DNA of 64,000 bases from G963665495 sp963665495 (GTDB lineage Bacteria; Desulfobacterota; Desulfovibrionia; Desulfovibrionales; Desulfovibrionaceae), in contig OY762289.1 of NCBI GenBank assembly GCA_963665495.1, positions 682,001-746,000 of the forward strand, written 5' to 3'. The notes beneath the pieces are model-generated. The model saw only the letters and a list, made by a program, of their open reading frames with translations, ran no database searches and had not been told where the DNA came from. The position numbers were made by a program, and so were the translations under genes. Of this stretch, positions 48,347-56,016 are shown piece by piece; the first letter of the stretch is position 1, and each line of letters begins with the position of its first letter.

Positions 48347-50377
48347 TTATGCGGCGTTGTCCTCTATCGTCAGCACCAGGTTGCCCCAGGCGTCCACACG
48401 GCCCCGGGCAAAGGGCGGCAGCACAATGGTGGACGAATACTCGACCACGATTGCCGGTCCCTGAATTTCGTTTCCGGCCAGCAGGGCGTCCCGTTGCCAG
48501 ACCGCGCTCAGCCGGGACTGCCCGTCGAAAATCACCGGGCGTTCGCAGAGCAGGGCATTTTCCGGCGGAGCAGAGTCGCCGGCGGGCAGTGGATCCAGTT
48601 CGGGCTTTTCCGGCATGCCCCGGGCCCGCAGGCGGACGTTCACTATCTCCACGGGCTTGGAAGCGTTGCGGTAGCCGTATTGCTTTTCGTGCTGCGTATG
48701 AAATATTTCGACAACCTCCGCGACGACATCCTTAATGGTATCTCCGGCGGCGGCTTCTGCCGCGTCGGGAAGGGGCGTGACCAGCTCGTAGGACTGCCCC
48801 TGGTAGCGCATGTCCAGCGCGCGTTCGAGCCGGATGGAAGCAGCGGGAATGCCTTCGGCCAGCAGCTCCTGTTTTCCCCGTTCTTCCAGGGGACCGAAGG
48901 CCGCTTCAAGCTCCTCCGGAGGAAGGGAAGCGGCTTGGCGCATGATGGTTTGGGAATAATCCTTGACCACGTCGGCCATGAGCATGCCGATGGCGGAAAG
49001 AATGCCGGGATTGCGCGGCACCAGCACACGGGGGATACCCAGCATCCGGGCCAGGAAAGCAGCATGCAGTCCGCCCGCTCCGCCAAAGGAGAACAGGCAG
49101 AATTCTCGCGGATCGAATCCCCGCTCCACGGAGATGACCCGGATGGCCCGTTCCATGTTGGCGTTGGCAATGGTCAGAATGCCCTCGGCCAGCTCCACGG
49201 GATCCAGTCCGAGCTGCGAGGCCAGATCGCGGAAAGGGGTTTCCAGGCGGTCCGAGTAAAGCAGCATATCGCGGCCGAGAAACTGGTCCGGCAGCAAACG
49301 CCCGAGAAAAAGATTGGCATCCGTGACGGTGATCCGGTCGCCTTTGCCGTAGCAGATGGGGCCGGGGTCGGCGCCCGCGCTCTCCGGTCCGACCAGCAGG
49401 GCGCCGCCGCAGTCGATGGAAGCGATGGATCCGCCTCCGGCGCCCACGGTGTGGATATCCAGCATGGGGGTTTTGACCGGATAATCGGCGATGCTGGTTT
49501 CCAGGGTCAGCGACAACCCGTGGTCCAGCAGGGAGACGTCCGTGGACGTGCCGCCCATGTCGAAGGTGATCAGCCGTTCGAATCCGGCCTGCAGACCGAT
49601 GGTTCGGGCGCCCACCACGCCTCCGGCCGGACCGGAAAGAATGGTGCGTACGGATTCTTTCATGGCCGTGTCGGCCGAGATGGAGCCGCCGTTGGATTGC
49701 ATGATGCGCAGGGCGTCGGACTGATCCAGATGGTCGAGCAGAAACGTGATGTAGCGGGCCATCTTTGGGCTGACATACGCATTGACCACAGTGGTGGAGG
49801 TCCGCTCGAATTCCCGGAACTCCGCCAGAATCTCATGGGAAAGCGAAAGTGACAGTCCGGTGGCATCCAGCAGGCGGCCCATGGCCAGCTCATGCGCGGG
49901 GTCGGCAAACGCGAACAGCAAGCAGACGGCCACGGACTCGGCGCCGCTCCGGACAATACGTTCCACGATTTCCCGGGCCTGGTCCGGATCGAACGGTTCA
50001 GCCTCGCTGCCGTCCGACAGGATGCGCCCGCTAACTCCGAAACGCAGCTCATCCGGTACGATGGGCGGTTCTTTGCGAAAGGTCAGGTCGTAGAGGCGCG
50101 ACCTGTTCTGGCGTCCGATCACCAGGACGTCTTCAAATCCCTTGTTGGTGACCAGCGCGGTTTTTACGCCCTTGCGTTCGAGAATGGCATTTGTGGCCAC
50201 AGTGGAGCCGTGCACGATATTGCGTCCGGCAGTGTCCGCGCTTATGGCCTGCAGTCCCGCCAGCACGGCTTCCGCCGGATTTGCCGGGGTGGAGAGCAGT
50301 TTATGCACGCTCCAGCCCGCGGCGTCGCGAAAAATCAGATCCGTAAAGGTCCCGCCCGTGTCCACGCCGATAATCAT
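48347..50377 (-). CDS. hyuA: Hydantoinase A/oxoprolinase family protein
   Basis: 676 aa from the ATG at 50377, with AAAGGAG six bases upstream; a TTG at 50383 precedes it. The actin-like ATPase phosphate loop is at the start (MIIGVDTGGTFTDL). The second phosphate motif is ITFDMGGTSTDVSLLD. The HNYPVKTPMLDIHTVGAGGGSIA-like segment is also typical. First gene of the hyuA-hyuB operon. No transporter or regulator lies between it and its neighbours. Confidence 0.94.
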   Translation of the reverse strand: MIIGVDTGGTFTDLIFRDAAGWSVHKLLSTPANPAEAVLAGLQAISADTAGRNIVHGSTVATNAILERKGVKTALVTNKGFEDVLVIGRQNRSRLYDLTFRKEPPIVPDELRFGVSGRILSDGSEAEPFDPDQAREIVERIVRSGAESVAVCLLFAFADPAHELAMGRLLDATGLSLSLSHEILAEFREFERTSTTVVNAYVSPKMARYITFLLDHLDQSDALRIMQSNGGSISADTAMKESVRTILSGPAGGVVGARTIGLQAGFERLITFDMGGTSTDVSLLDHGLSLTLETSIADYPVKTPMLDIHTVGAGGGSIASIDCGGALLVGPESAGADPGPICYGKGDRITVTDANLFLGRLLPDQFLGRDMLLYSDRLETPFRDLASQLGLDPVELAEGILTIANANMERAIRVISVERGFDPREFCLFSFGGAGGLHAAFLARMLGIPRVLVPRNPGILSAIGMLMADVVKDYSQTIMRQAASLPPEELEAAFGPLEERGKQELLAEGIPAASIRLERALDMRYQGQSYELVTPLPDAAEAAAGDTIKDVVAEVVEIFHTQHEKQYGYRNASKPVEIVNVRLRARGMPEKPELDPLPAGDSAPPENALLCERPVIFDGQSRLSAVWQRDALLAGNEIQGPAIVVEYSSTIVLPPFARGRVDAWGNLVLTIEDNAA

Positions 50378-50714
50378 CCGCAACTCCTTTAAGGAAACGC
50401 TTCAGTTTGTCTGGGCAATGTCTGTCATGTGAATCGCTGTCTTTAGTGATTGAAAAGTTTTGGAATCATAACTGTATACGTTATTTTGGCTGTGACGTCC
50501 AGAAGACCGCAGGGTATAACGCCGGATCCGGAGCGAGTGGCGGCCCGGCTGCGTAACATCCTACTAGAGCAGTTTAATTTTGAAGTGATATACTTGGGGC
50601 TCTGCATCAACGTGGCATAACAGCCCTCGCAGGGCTGTTTATACTAAAATACTATTTTCAGCTAAAAAGGTCCTTTAGCCCCCGGAGGCGTTACAATTTC
50701 AGAGTAAACTTGTG
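50378..50714. other. Intergenic region between hyuA and the signalling operon
   Basis: About 335 bp. It holds a perfect 9-bp inverted repeat, AACAGCCCT (50619-50627) and AGGGCTGTT (50631-50639), with a 3-nt loop, and a weaker GCTAAA/TTTAGC hairpin near 50660-50690. These may terminate the signalling operon, which runs toward this region on the minus strand, but T-runs are poor. The part next to 50378 should carry the hyuA promoter. Confidence 0.55.
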
Positions 50715-52124
50715 CTAATGCAAGACGCGTTCGGGCCGGACCAGCGCGCGCATCTGCAGTGCGGCAAATGAAAGGGCTTCTGCCGGAGGCATGTCTTTTT
50801 GCAGCGTATTGCCGATCATTTGGGGCAGGATACCGGCCGCGGACACCTGCGCTGCTTCCGGTATGAGTTTGCCGTCAGCATAGCTGAAGCTGCGCAATGC
50901 TTCGAATCCCGCGACGATGGAACGGATACGCTGGCGCGAATACTTGTGAAAGACGCCCTGCAGATCTCTGGTAAAGGCATCGCTGCCCGCAATGTCCTTG
51001 AGCACGGGCAGCATGCCGCCCGGCACCATGTGCAGCCAGGAGACGTACGCATCCTGGGAGAAAAGAAAGTGGACAAAGCGCGTCAGGGCAGCCTGTTTTC
51101 GGGCGTCGGGCTTGCGCAGCAGGCCTAGGGCGTGGATTACGCCGTAACTCGCGCTTCTGGTGCCCTGGATGGTCGTCACCACCGCAGTGTTGTTCAGCAG
51201 CGTCCGGTCGAACGGCTCGCCGGTCAGGTCCGGAAAATTGTCGGAAGTCAGGGAGTCTGCGGCCACCGAAGGCACCGCGAAATCGTCCATGATGAAGGTC
51301 GAGTAAAACATCATGGCGAGTTTGCCCTGCAGATAATAATCCCGCCCACGCCAGGATTGCGGGCCGGGAGGCGTATACTGGGCGAGTTTTTTATAAAACT
51401 GCAGCGTCTTCATGCTCGCTGGCGAATCAAAGACGACCTTTCCCTGGGCGTCGAACTCCTGGACTCCAACGCTCAGAGCCAGATGGGTGAAAGCCTGTTC
51501 GGCGTACACATCGGCGCGGGTGCCCAGAAGAATGCCGTAACGTCCGGCCTCGGGATTATGCAGGGCCTGGGCCGCGCGGATGATGTGCGTCCAGCTGTCC
51601 GGAGGAGCCAGGTTGTAATCGTGGAACCAGTCCTTCCGGTACCAGATGCCCTGAATCCAGCCATTGTAGGGAATGCCGCAAAAGGTGCCGTCCGGAAGCA
51701 GAAGTTTGTTTAACACCCCCGTATAGAATCGGTCTCTGCCTATGGCGGAGATGATGGAGGCGGTCTGGTTATTGTCCATCCAGCCTTTCTGGGAAAGAGC
51801 GACAATGATGTCGGAGCAGCAGCTGATGAGATCGGGCTGCGTATGGTTTGCTACGGCCTTGGTGAGGGCTCCGGCCATGAGGTTTTCTTCAACTCCCTGG
51901 ACGCGGATTTCAATGTCCGGGTTGAAAAGCATGAACACCTGGCTCAGGTAACGGATGACGGCCATCCGTCTGGGATGCACCTCGGTGGTCCAGAATTGCA
52001 GGGGGATTTTTTGCGCAAAAGCACAGGCCGGTTGGAATACCAGCAGAGCCAGAAGCATCGGCAGCAGGAATGCGGCGCGGCGGGCCATGAAAAAAGGGAT
52101 CGACTGTCTGAGATTAACGCGCAT
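50715..52124 (-). CDS. Extracellular solute-binding protein (ABC family 1) without a permease
   Basis: 469 aa from the ATG at 52124; the ATG at 52142 is also possible. A signal peptide is present (ARRAAFLLPMLLALLVFQPACAFA). The mature protein resembles sugar-type binding proteins: LFNPDIEIRVQGVEENLMAGALTKAV, GIPYNGWIQGIWYRKDWF, GKLAMMFYSTFIMDDF. It overlaps the end of the cyclase-like gene. No ABC permease or ATPase gene is near, so it may present a ligand to a sensor rather than feed a transporter. Confidence 0.87.
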   Translation of the reverse strand: MRVNLRQSIPFFMARRAAFLLPMLLALLVFQPACAFAQKIPLQFWTTEVHPRRMAVIRYLSQVFMLFNPDIEIRVQGVEENLMAGALTKAVANHTQPDLISCCSDIIVALSQKGWMDNNQTASIISAIGRDRFYTGVLNKLLLPDGTFCGIPYNGWIQGIWYRKDWFHDYNLAPPDSWTHIIRAAQALHNPEAGRYGILLGTRADVYAEQAFTHLALSVGVQEFDAQGKVVFDSPASMKTLQFYKKLAQYTPPGPQSWRGRDYYLQGKLAMMFYSTFIMDDFAVPSVAADSLTSDNFPDLTGEPFDRTLLNNTAVVTTIQGTRSASYGVIHALGLLRKPDARKQAALTRFVHFLFSQDAYVSWLHMVPGGMLPVLKDIAGSDAFTRDLQGVFHKYSRQRIRSIVAGFEALRSFSYADGKLIPEAAQVSAAGILPQMIGNTLQKDMPPAEALSFAALQMRALVRPERVLH

Positions 52125-54273
52125 CAAGAAACCACTCCCCATTCCAGTCTTCAGCAGGAGGTTGTTCGAGGTATATCAGGCTCTGAGCCAGGTAACTTTC
52201 CGCAAGCGGATCGCTGCCGTGCTTTTCGATGAAAGCGGAAAACGCGTTTGAAGCATTGGAAAAATCTTGCGCCAGATACGGAGTTACGGCTGCTTCCCAG
52301 GTCGCAAGACGCTCCGTGGCACCGGCATCGAGGGCAAAAGGCGCCAGGACGTTCTGAGCATCCGGTGCTGTTCCAAGAAGCTCGTACACATTGATACGCG
52401 TAGCCGCGCCCGGCACGGGGGCCAGGACGCGGCCGGCAAAACGCATCAGGAACGCGTTTCCCACGGCCTCTCTGGTGGTCTCGCTAACCAGCACTCTGGT
52501 GCCGAGACATTTGTTCAGGCGTTGTATACGGGCGGCCAGTACGCAGGAAGTACCCATAGCGGTATATTCCATGTGTTCGGAAAAACCGATATTGCCGACA
52601 AGGGCTTGTCCCGTGTGGATCCCGATACGCGCCGTCAGTTCCGGCAGCCCCAATTCATTGCGCCGCTGATTGAAGGATTCCAGTGCCGTTTGGCAGCGCA
52701 ATGCGGCCAGGCAGCTGTGGAAGGCGTGCCTGTCGTCATCCGACGGCGCGTTCCAGAACGTTATCAGCGAGTCTCCAGTATATTTTCCTACGGTGTCGCC
52801 TGTTTCTCGCAGCACACCGTTGATGGTCTGAAAATATTCAGAAAGGCTGTTGGCGACCTGTTCGGGGGACATGGATTCGGAGAGCTGGTTGAATCCGTTG
52901 ATCCCGCTGAAGAAAATGCTCAGCTCCTTGCGAATTCCGCCCAGGACAGGCGGTATGTCGTTGGTGAGGAGCCGGTTGATGACAGGTCGCGGGAGATAGT
53001 TCGCAACAATCTTCAATTGTCTGCGCAACAGTTCCAGCGCAGTGGAAAGATGGCGGATTTCCACGACATGGGATGTGCTGTCGATGGGAGCGTCAAGGTG
53101 CAGCAGCGCCAGTTCTTTGGTCCTGTCGGACAGTTTGTTGAGCGGACGGCTGATGCGCCTGGCAGCCAGATAGACGAGCGGCAGAAACAGCAATAGCATG
53201 GCTACGGAGACAAACACGGTTTCCGTTCCCACATTGTTGAGAGGTGTGATGAAGACGCTCTGCGGGATAGCGATGCCAAGAAACAGCCGTTTGCCGTAGG
53301 CGGGGGACAGGGCGTCTATCAGCGCAAGATACGGCTCTCCGCGCACCTTGATGATGTGATCACGAAGTGGTTGTTCGTTGTTTTTCCAGAAGCTGCTCAT
53401 CAGCGAGGCGTAAATGGGGTCGTCAAAGTTGCCGACATTGGATGTGACGGATTTTCTTTCGCCGTTTTCAACAACCACGGTGACCATTTTGTCGATGTCA
53501 GGGTAGGCGTAAAGCTCGCCGGAGGGCCCGAAAAGCATGATCCGACTGTTCGGGCTGATCATCTGTTTCTGCAGAAAGTGCGAGAGATTGGCCAGGGAAA
53601 TATCGATGCCGATGACTCCTGGAATTCTGCCGTCGAAACGCCGGGAAATTGTCATGCCCGGAATTTTGCTGTGGGCAAAGACATAAACATCGCTCAGAAC
53701 GGCGCTGTCAGTCTGCGAGGCGGCTTCGAACCATGTACGCGTTCTGGGGTCGTAGGGGACATCGGTTGTCACTTCCGAGTCGATGAGCAGAAAGTCCGCA
53801 TCCAGAAATTTGCGCAGGGAGTAACGCTGGCCCGTGGAAAAATGTCCCATGTTTTCCGTATACCAGACAGCTTCATCCGGAGCGTTAAGCAGTTTTTTCC
53901 GCTCGTTCAAAAGCAGTGAGACAAGATAGCAGTCCCCGTCGTTGAAGGCGACATAGATGGAAGTAAAGTCCGGATTGTGCTCGAGAAATTTAAAGAAAAT
54001 CTGGCTCAGCGGATGCGAGTGAATGGTGGGTTTTTCGCTGAGATTATTGAGAAAGGCATAGGAGTCCACGGCGACCACGGCCGTATCGAAGATGTTCTGC
54101 GTACGCTCGACAATGGAGTTCCCGATTCTACGCAACAGTTGATGGGCCGAGGTCAGCGCCGCATCGGAGGTTTTCAGATACCCGTACGAGATGATGCCTC
54201 CCGCCACCAGGCAGACAAGCGCGGCAAAGATGGTCAGAATATTGATGGTGAGCGGGAGAATGGGTCTTTTCAC
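52114..54273 (-). CDS. Membrane sensor with class III nucleotide-cyclase domain lacking key catalytic residues
   Basis: 719 aa. TM1 (~9-32), a periplasmic dCache/PDC-like sensor (~35-335; DPRTRTWFEAA, VIGIDISLANL), TM2 (~350-370), HAMP (~370-420), cyclase domain (~445-620). In the cyclase the first metal Asp is Gly457 (FSGINGF for FxDIxGF), the purine-specifying Asp is Thr575 and the transition-state Asn is Val578 (GTSCVLAAR). Kept are K497, the second metal Asp501 (KYTGDS) and R582. A C-terminal ~100-residue region follows. It is probably inactive or altered in activity and works as a regulator. Confidence 0.9.
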   Translation of the reverse strand: MKRPILPLTINILTIFAALVCLVAGGIISYGYLKTSDAALTSAHQLLRRIGNSIVERTQNIFDTAVVAVDSYAFLNNLSEKPTIHSHPLSQIFFKFLEHNPDFTSIYVAFNDGDCYLVSLLLNERKKLLNAPDEAVWYTENMGHFSTGQRYSLRKFLDADFLLIDSEVTTDVPYDPRTRTWFEAASQTDSAVLSDVYVFAHSKIPGMTISRRFDGRIPGVIGIDISLANLSHFLQKQMISPNSRIMLFGPSGELYAYPDIDKMVTVVVENGERKSVTSNVGNFDDPIYASLMSSFWKNNEQPLRDHIIKVRGEPYLALIDALSPAYGKRLFLGIAIPQSVFITPLNNVGTETVFVSVAMLLLFLPLVYLAARRISRPLNKLSDRTKELALLHLDAPIDSTSHVVEIRHLSTALELLRRQLKIVANYLPRPVINRLLTNDIPPVLGGIRKELSIFFSGINGFNQLSESMSPEQVANSLSEYFQTINGVLRETGDTVGKYTGDSLITFWNAPSDDDRHAFHSCLAALRCQTALESFNQRRNELGLPELTARIGIHTGQALVGNIGFSEHMEYTAMGTSCVLAARIQRLNKCLGTRVLVSETTREAVGNAFLMRFAGRVLAPVPGAATRINVYELLGTAPDAQNVLAPFALDAGATERLATWEAAVTPYLAQDFSNASNAFSAFIEKHGSDPLAESYLAQSLIYLEQPPAEDWNGEWFLDAR

Positions 54274-54309
54274 GATCTGTTTGTTCTCCTGGCTGCCTAG
54301 GAAAAGGGA

Positions 54310-55635
54310 TTACTGTTCGAAAGGCAGGCTGAAGAAAAAAGTGCTGCCCGCGCCGGATTCGCTTTCGACCCAGATCTTTCCCTTGTGATTTTCGATGATG
54401 TCCTTGCAGATGGAGAGTCCGAGCCCGGTGCCCTGGGCATGTCTGCCCGCGTAGGACTGCTTGAATTTGTCGAAGATCGCAGCTTGCTCCTCTTTCGGGA
54501 TGCCCGGACCCGTATCCTGAACGCTGACCAGGAGCATGTCCTCCTGCCGTGTTGCGCTGCAGATTACGCTGCCGTGGAGCGTAAATTTGGCGGCGTTGGA
54601 AAAGAGGTTGATGAGCACTTGCAGGATTTTTTCCGGATCGCACATCACCGGGGGCAGGTCAGGATCGATACGCGTTTCGCAGTCCAGGTGTTTGGCCTTG
54701 AATAGCGCGTATGTGACGGAAACGGCGTGGTCGACCAGTGTTTGTATGGGCTGTTCGGTAAAATGCCATTCCACCTTGCCGGCTTCGAGCTTGGCTTTAT
54801 CCAGCAGTTCGTTAATCATTTTAATGATGCGCTGGCTTTCGGACGTAATGATGCCGATGTGCTTCAGGGAGCGTTCGCAGGCTTCGTTGGGGTTCTCAGC
54901 ACAAATTTCAGGGATTTCCTTATGCAGCATCTGAGCGAAGCCCAGAATGGAAGTAAGCGGCGTCCGCAGTTCGTGGGAAACGGTGGAGACAAAGTCGGAA
55001 ATGAATCCGTAGGCGGTTTCGGCTTTTTCCTTTTCCTTGCAAAGTTCTTCCTGAACAATTTTTCGTGTTTCCACTTCCTTGGTCAGCTGTGCGACGGATT
55101 CCTGCAGTTTTTGCGTACGTTCGGCAACTTTGTGCTCCAGCTGTGAGCGCAATTCTTCCAGTTCCGCGACTTTTTTTTCTAGTTTATGAAAGACCTGCTG
55201 CGAATATTGTTTTTCGATCTGCAGTTCGCTTTCCACCGTTGTCACCGCCTTGCGCGTTTCCAAATCCTGTTTATTTTCCAGCAGCGTTTCCAGCTCCCGT
55301 AAGAGGATGTGCGGTTCCAGAGGTTTGAGCAGGAATTTGTCGGCACCCAGCTCCATCGCCAGGTTGCGGTCCTTGTCGTCCGTGTAGGTGGCGGTGTAAA
55401 AAACAAACAAAACCGTGTGCAGCTGCGGATCTTGCCTGAGTTTTTTACAGAGCGTGTAGCCGTCCATCACCGGCATCAGAATATCCGAAACCACCAGATC
55501 CGGCTGCATCTGGAGCGCCAAATCCAGGGCGATTTGGCCGTTTTCCGCGCAGAGAACGTCATAGCCTTTTGCAAGAAGCACGGTCTCCAGCATTTTTCGG
55601 GAATCCGTATTGTCTTCGACAACAAGAATTTTCAT
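54310..55635 (-). CDS. Receiver-histidine kinase fusion (REC-coiled coil-HisKA-HATPase)
   Basis: 441 aa, cytoplasmic. The receiver is at 1-122 (ILVVEDNTD, LVVSDILMPVMDG, LLKPLEP). A long coiled coil follows (~125-210, LEKKVAELEELRSQLEHKVAERTQKL). HisKA carries STVSHELRTPLTSILGF and HATPase has NLFSNAAKFT, VQDTGPGIPKEEQ and GTGLGLSICKD. No membrane segment, so it must receive its signal by phosphotransfer or contact. Its ATG overlaps the stop of the upstream receiver gene by 4 bp, so the two are translationally coupled. Confidence 0.94.
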   Translation of the reverse strand: MKILVVEDNTDSRKMLETVLLAKGYDVLCAENGQIALDLALQMQPDLVVSDILMPVMDGYTLCKKLRQDPQLHTVLFVFYTATYTDDKDRNLAMELGADKFLLKPLEPHILLRELETLLENKQDLETRKAVTTVESELQIEKQYSQQVFHKLEKKVAELEELRSQLEHKVAERTQKLQESVAQLTKEVETRKIVQEELCKEKEKAETAYGFISDFVSTVSHELRTPLTSILGFAQMLHKEIPEICAENPNEACERSLKHIGIITSESQRIIKMINELLDKAKLEAGKVEWHFTEQPIQTLVDHAVSVTYALFKAKHLDCETRIDPDLPPVMCDPEKILQVLINLFSNAAKFTLHGSVICSATRQEDMLLVSVQDTGPGIPKEEQAAIFDKFKQSYAGRHAQGTGLGLSICKDIIENHKGKIWVESESGAGSTFFFSLPFEQ

Positions 55636-56000
55636 TTCCTGCTCCCGACAATATCGTTGATCTGGTTGATGATCCGTAGCGGATCAATGGGTTTTTCAAT
55701 GTAGCCGTCGCAACCGGCCTGCAGCAGACTTTTTCTGTCTCCCGCCATGGCGTAGGACGTTACCGCGATGACCGGCAGTTTGGCGCTCGCAGGCGATGCC
55801 CGCAGCATACGCAGGACTTCCGTACCGGGGATGTCCGGCAGCTGGATGTCCAGAAGAATAAAGTCCGGGTTGCAGGTCTGGGCCATGGAAAATCCGTCCT
55901 GGCCGTTTCGCGCCTGCACTGCCTCGAAGCCGTGGGATTCGAGGATGAATGTGATGAGTTCCATATTGTCGTCATTATCTTCGATAATCAATGCGCGCAT
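55632..56000 (-). CDS. Single-domain response regulator
   Basis: 122 aa from MRALIIEDNDDNMEL, after a G-rich site (AGGGGGG). Receiver only: the acidic pair in IIEDND, phospho-Asp in DFILLDIQLPDIPG, Thr/Ser in VIAVTSYAMAG and Lys in YIEKPIDP. It is 16 bp after the large sensor kinase and overlaps the next kinase gene by 4 bp. A likely phosphate shuttle between the two kinases. Confidence 0.93.
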   Translation of the reverse strand: MRALIIEDNDDNMELITFILESHGFEAVQARNGQDGFSMAQTCNPDFILLDIQLPDIPGTEVLRMLRASPASAKLPVIAVTSYAMAGDRKSLLQAGCDGYIEKPIDPLRIINQINDIVGSRK

Positions 56001-56016
56001 TTCTGACACCCCCCTG

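Noticed and set aside
46695..48464. 589-codon plus-strand open frame opposite hyuB
   Set aside because: It is antisense to a clear hydantoinase B gene. Its composition (Arg, His, Gly-rich, no motif) is typical of the shadow of a GC-rich gene.
48311..49852. 513-codon plus-strand open frame opposite hyuA
   Set aside because: Antisense shadow of the hydantoinase A gene with no recognisable protein features.
50619..50639. Perfect 9-bp hairpin as an intrinsic terminator
   Set aside because: No T-run follows on the strand of the upstream operon. Recorded only within the intergenic description.
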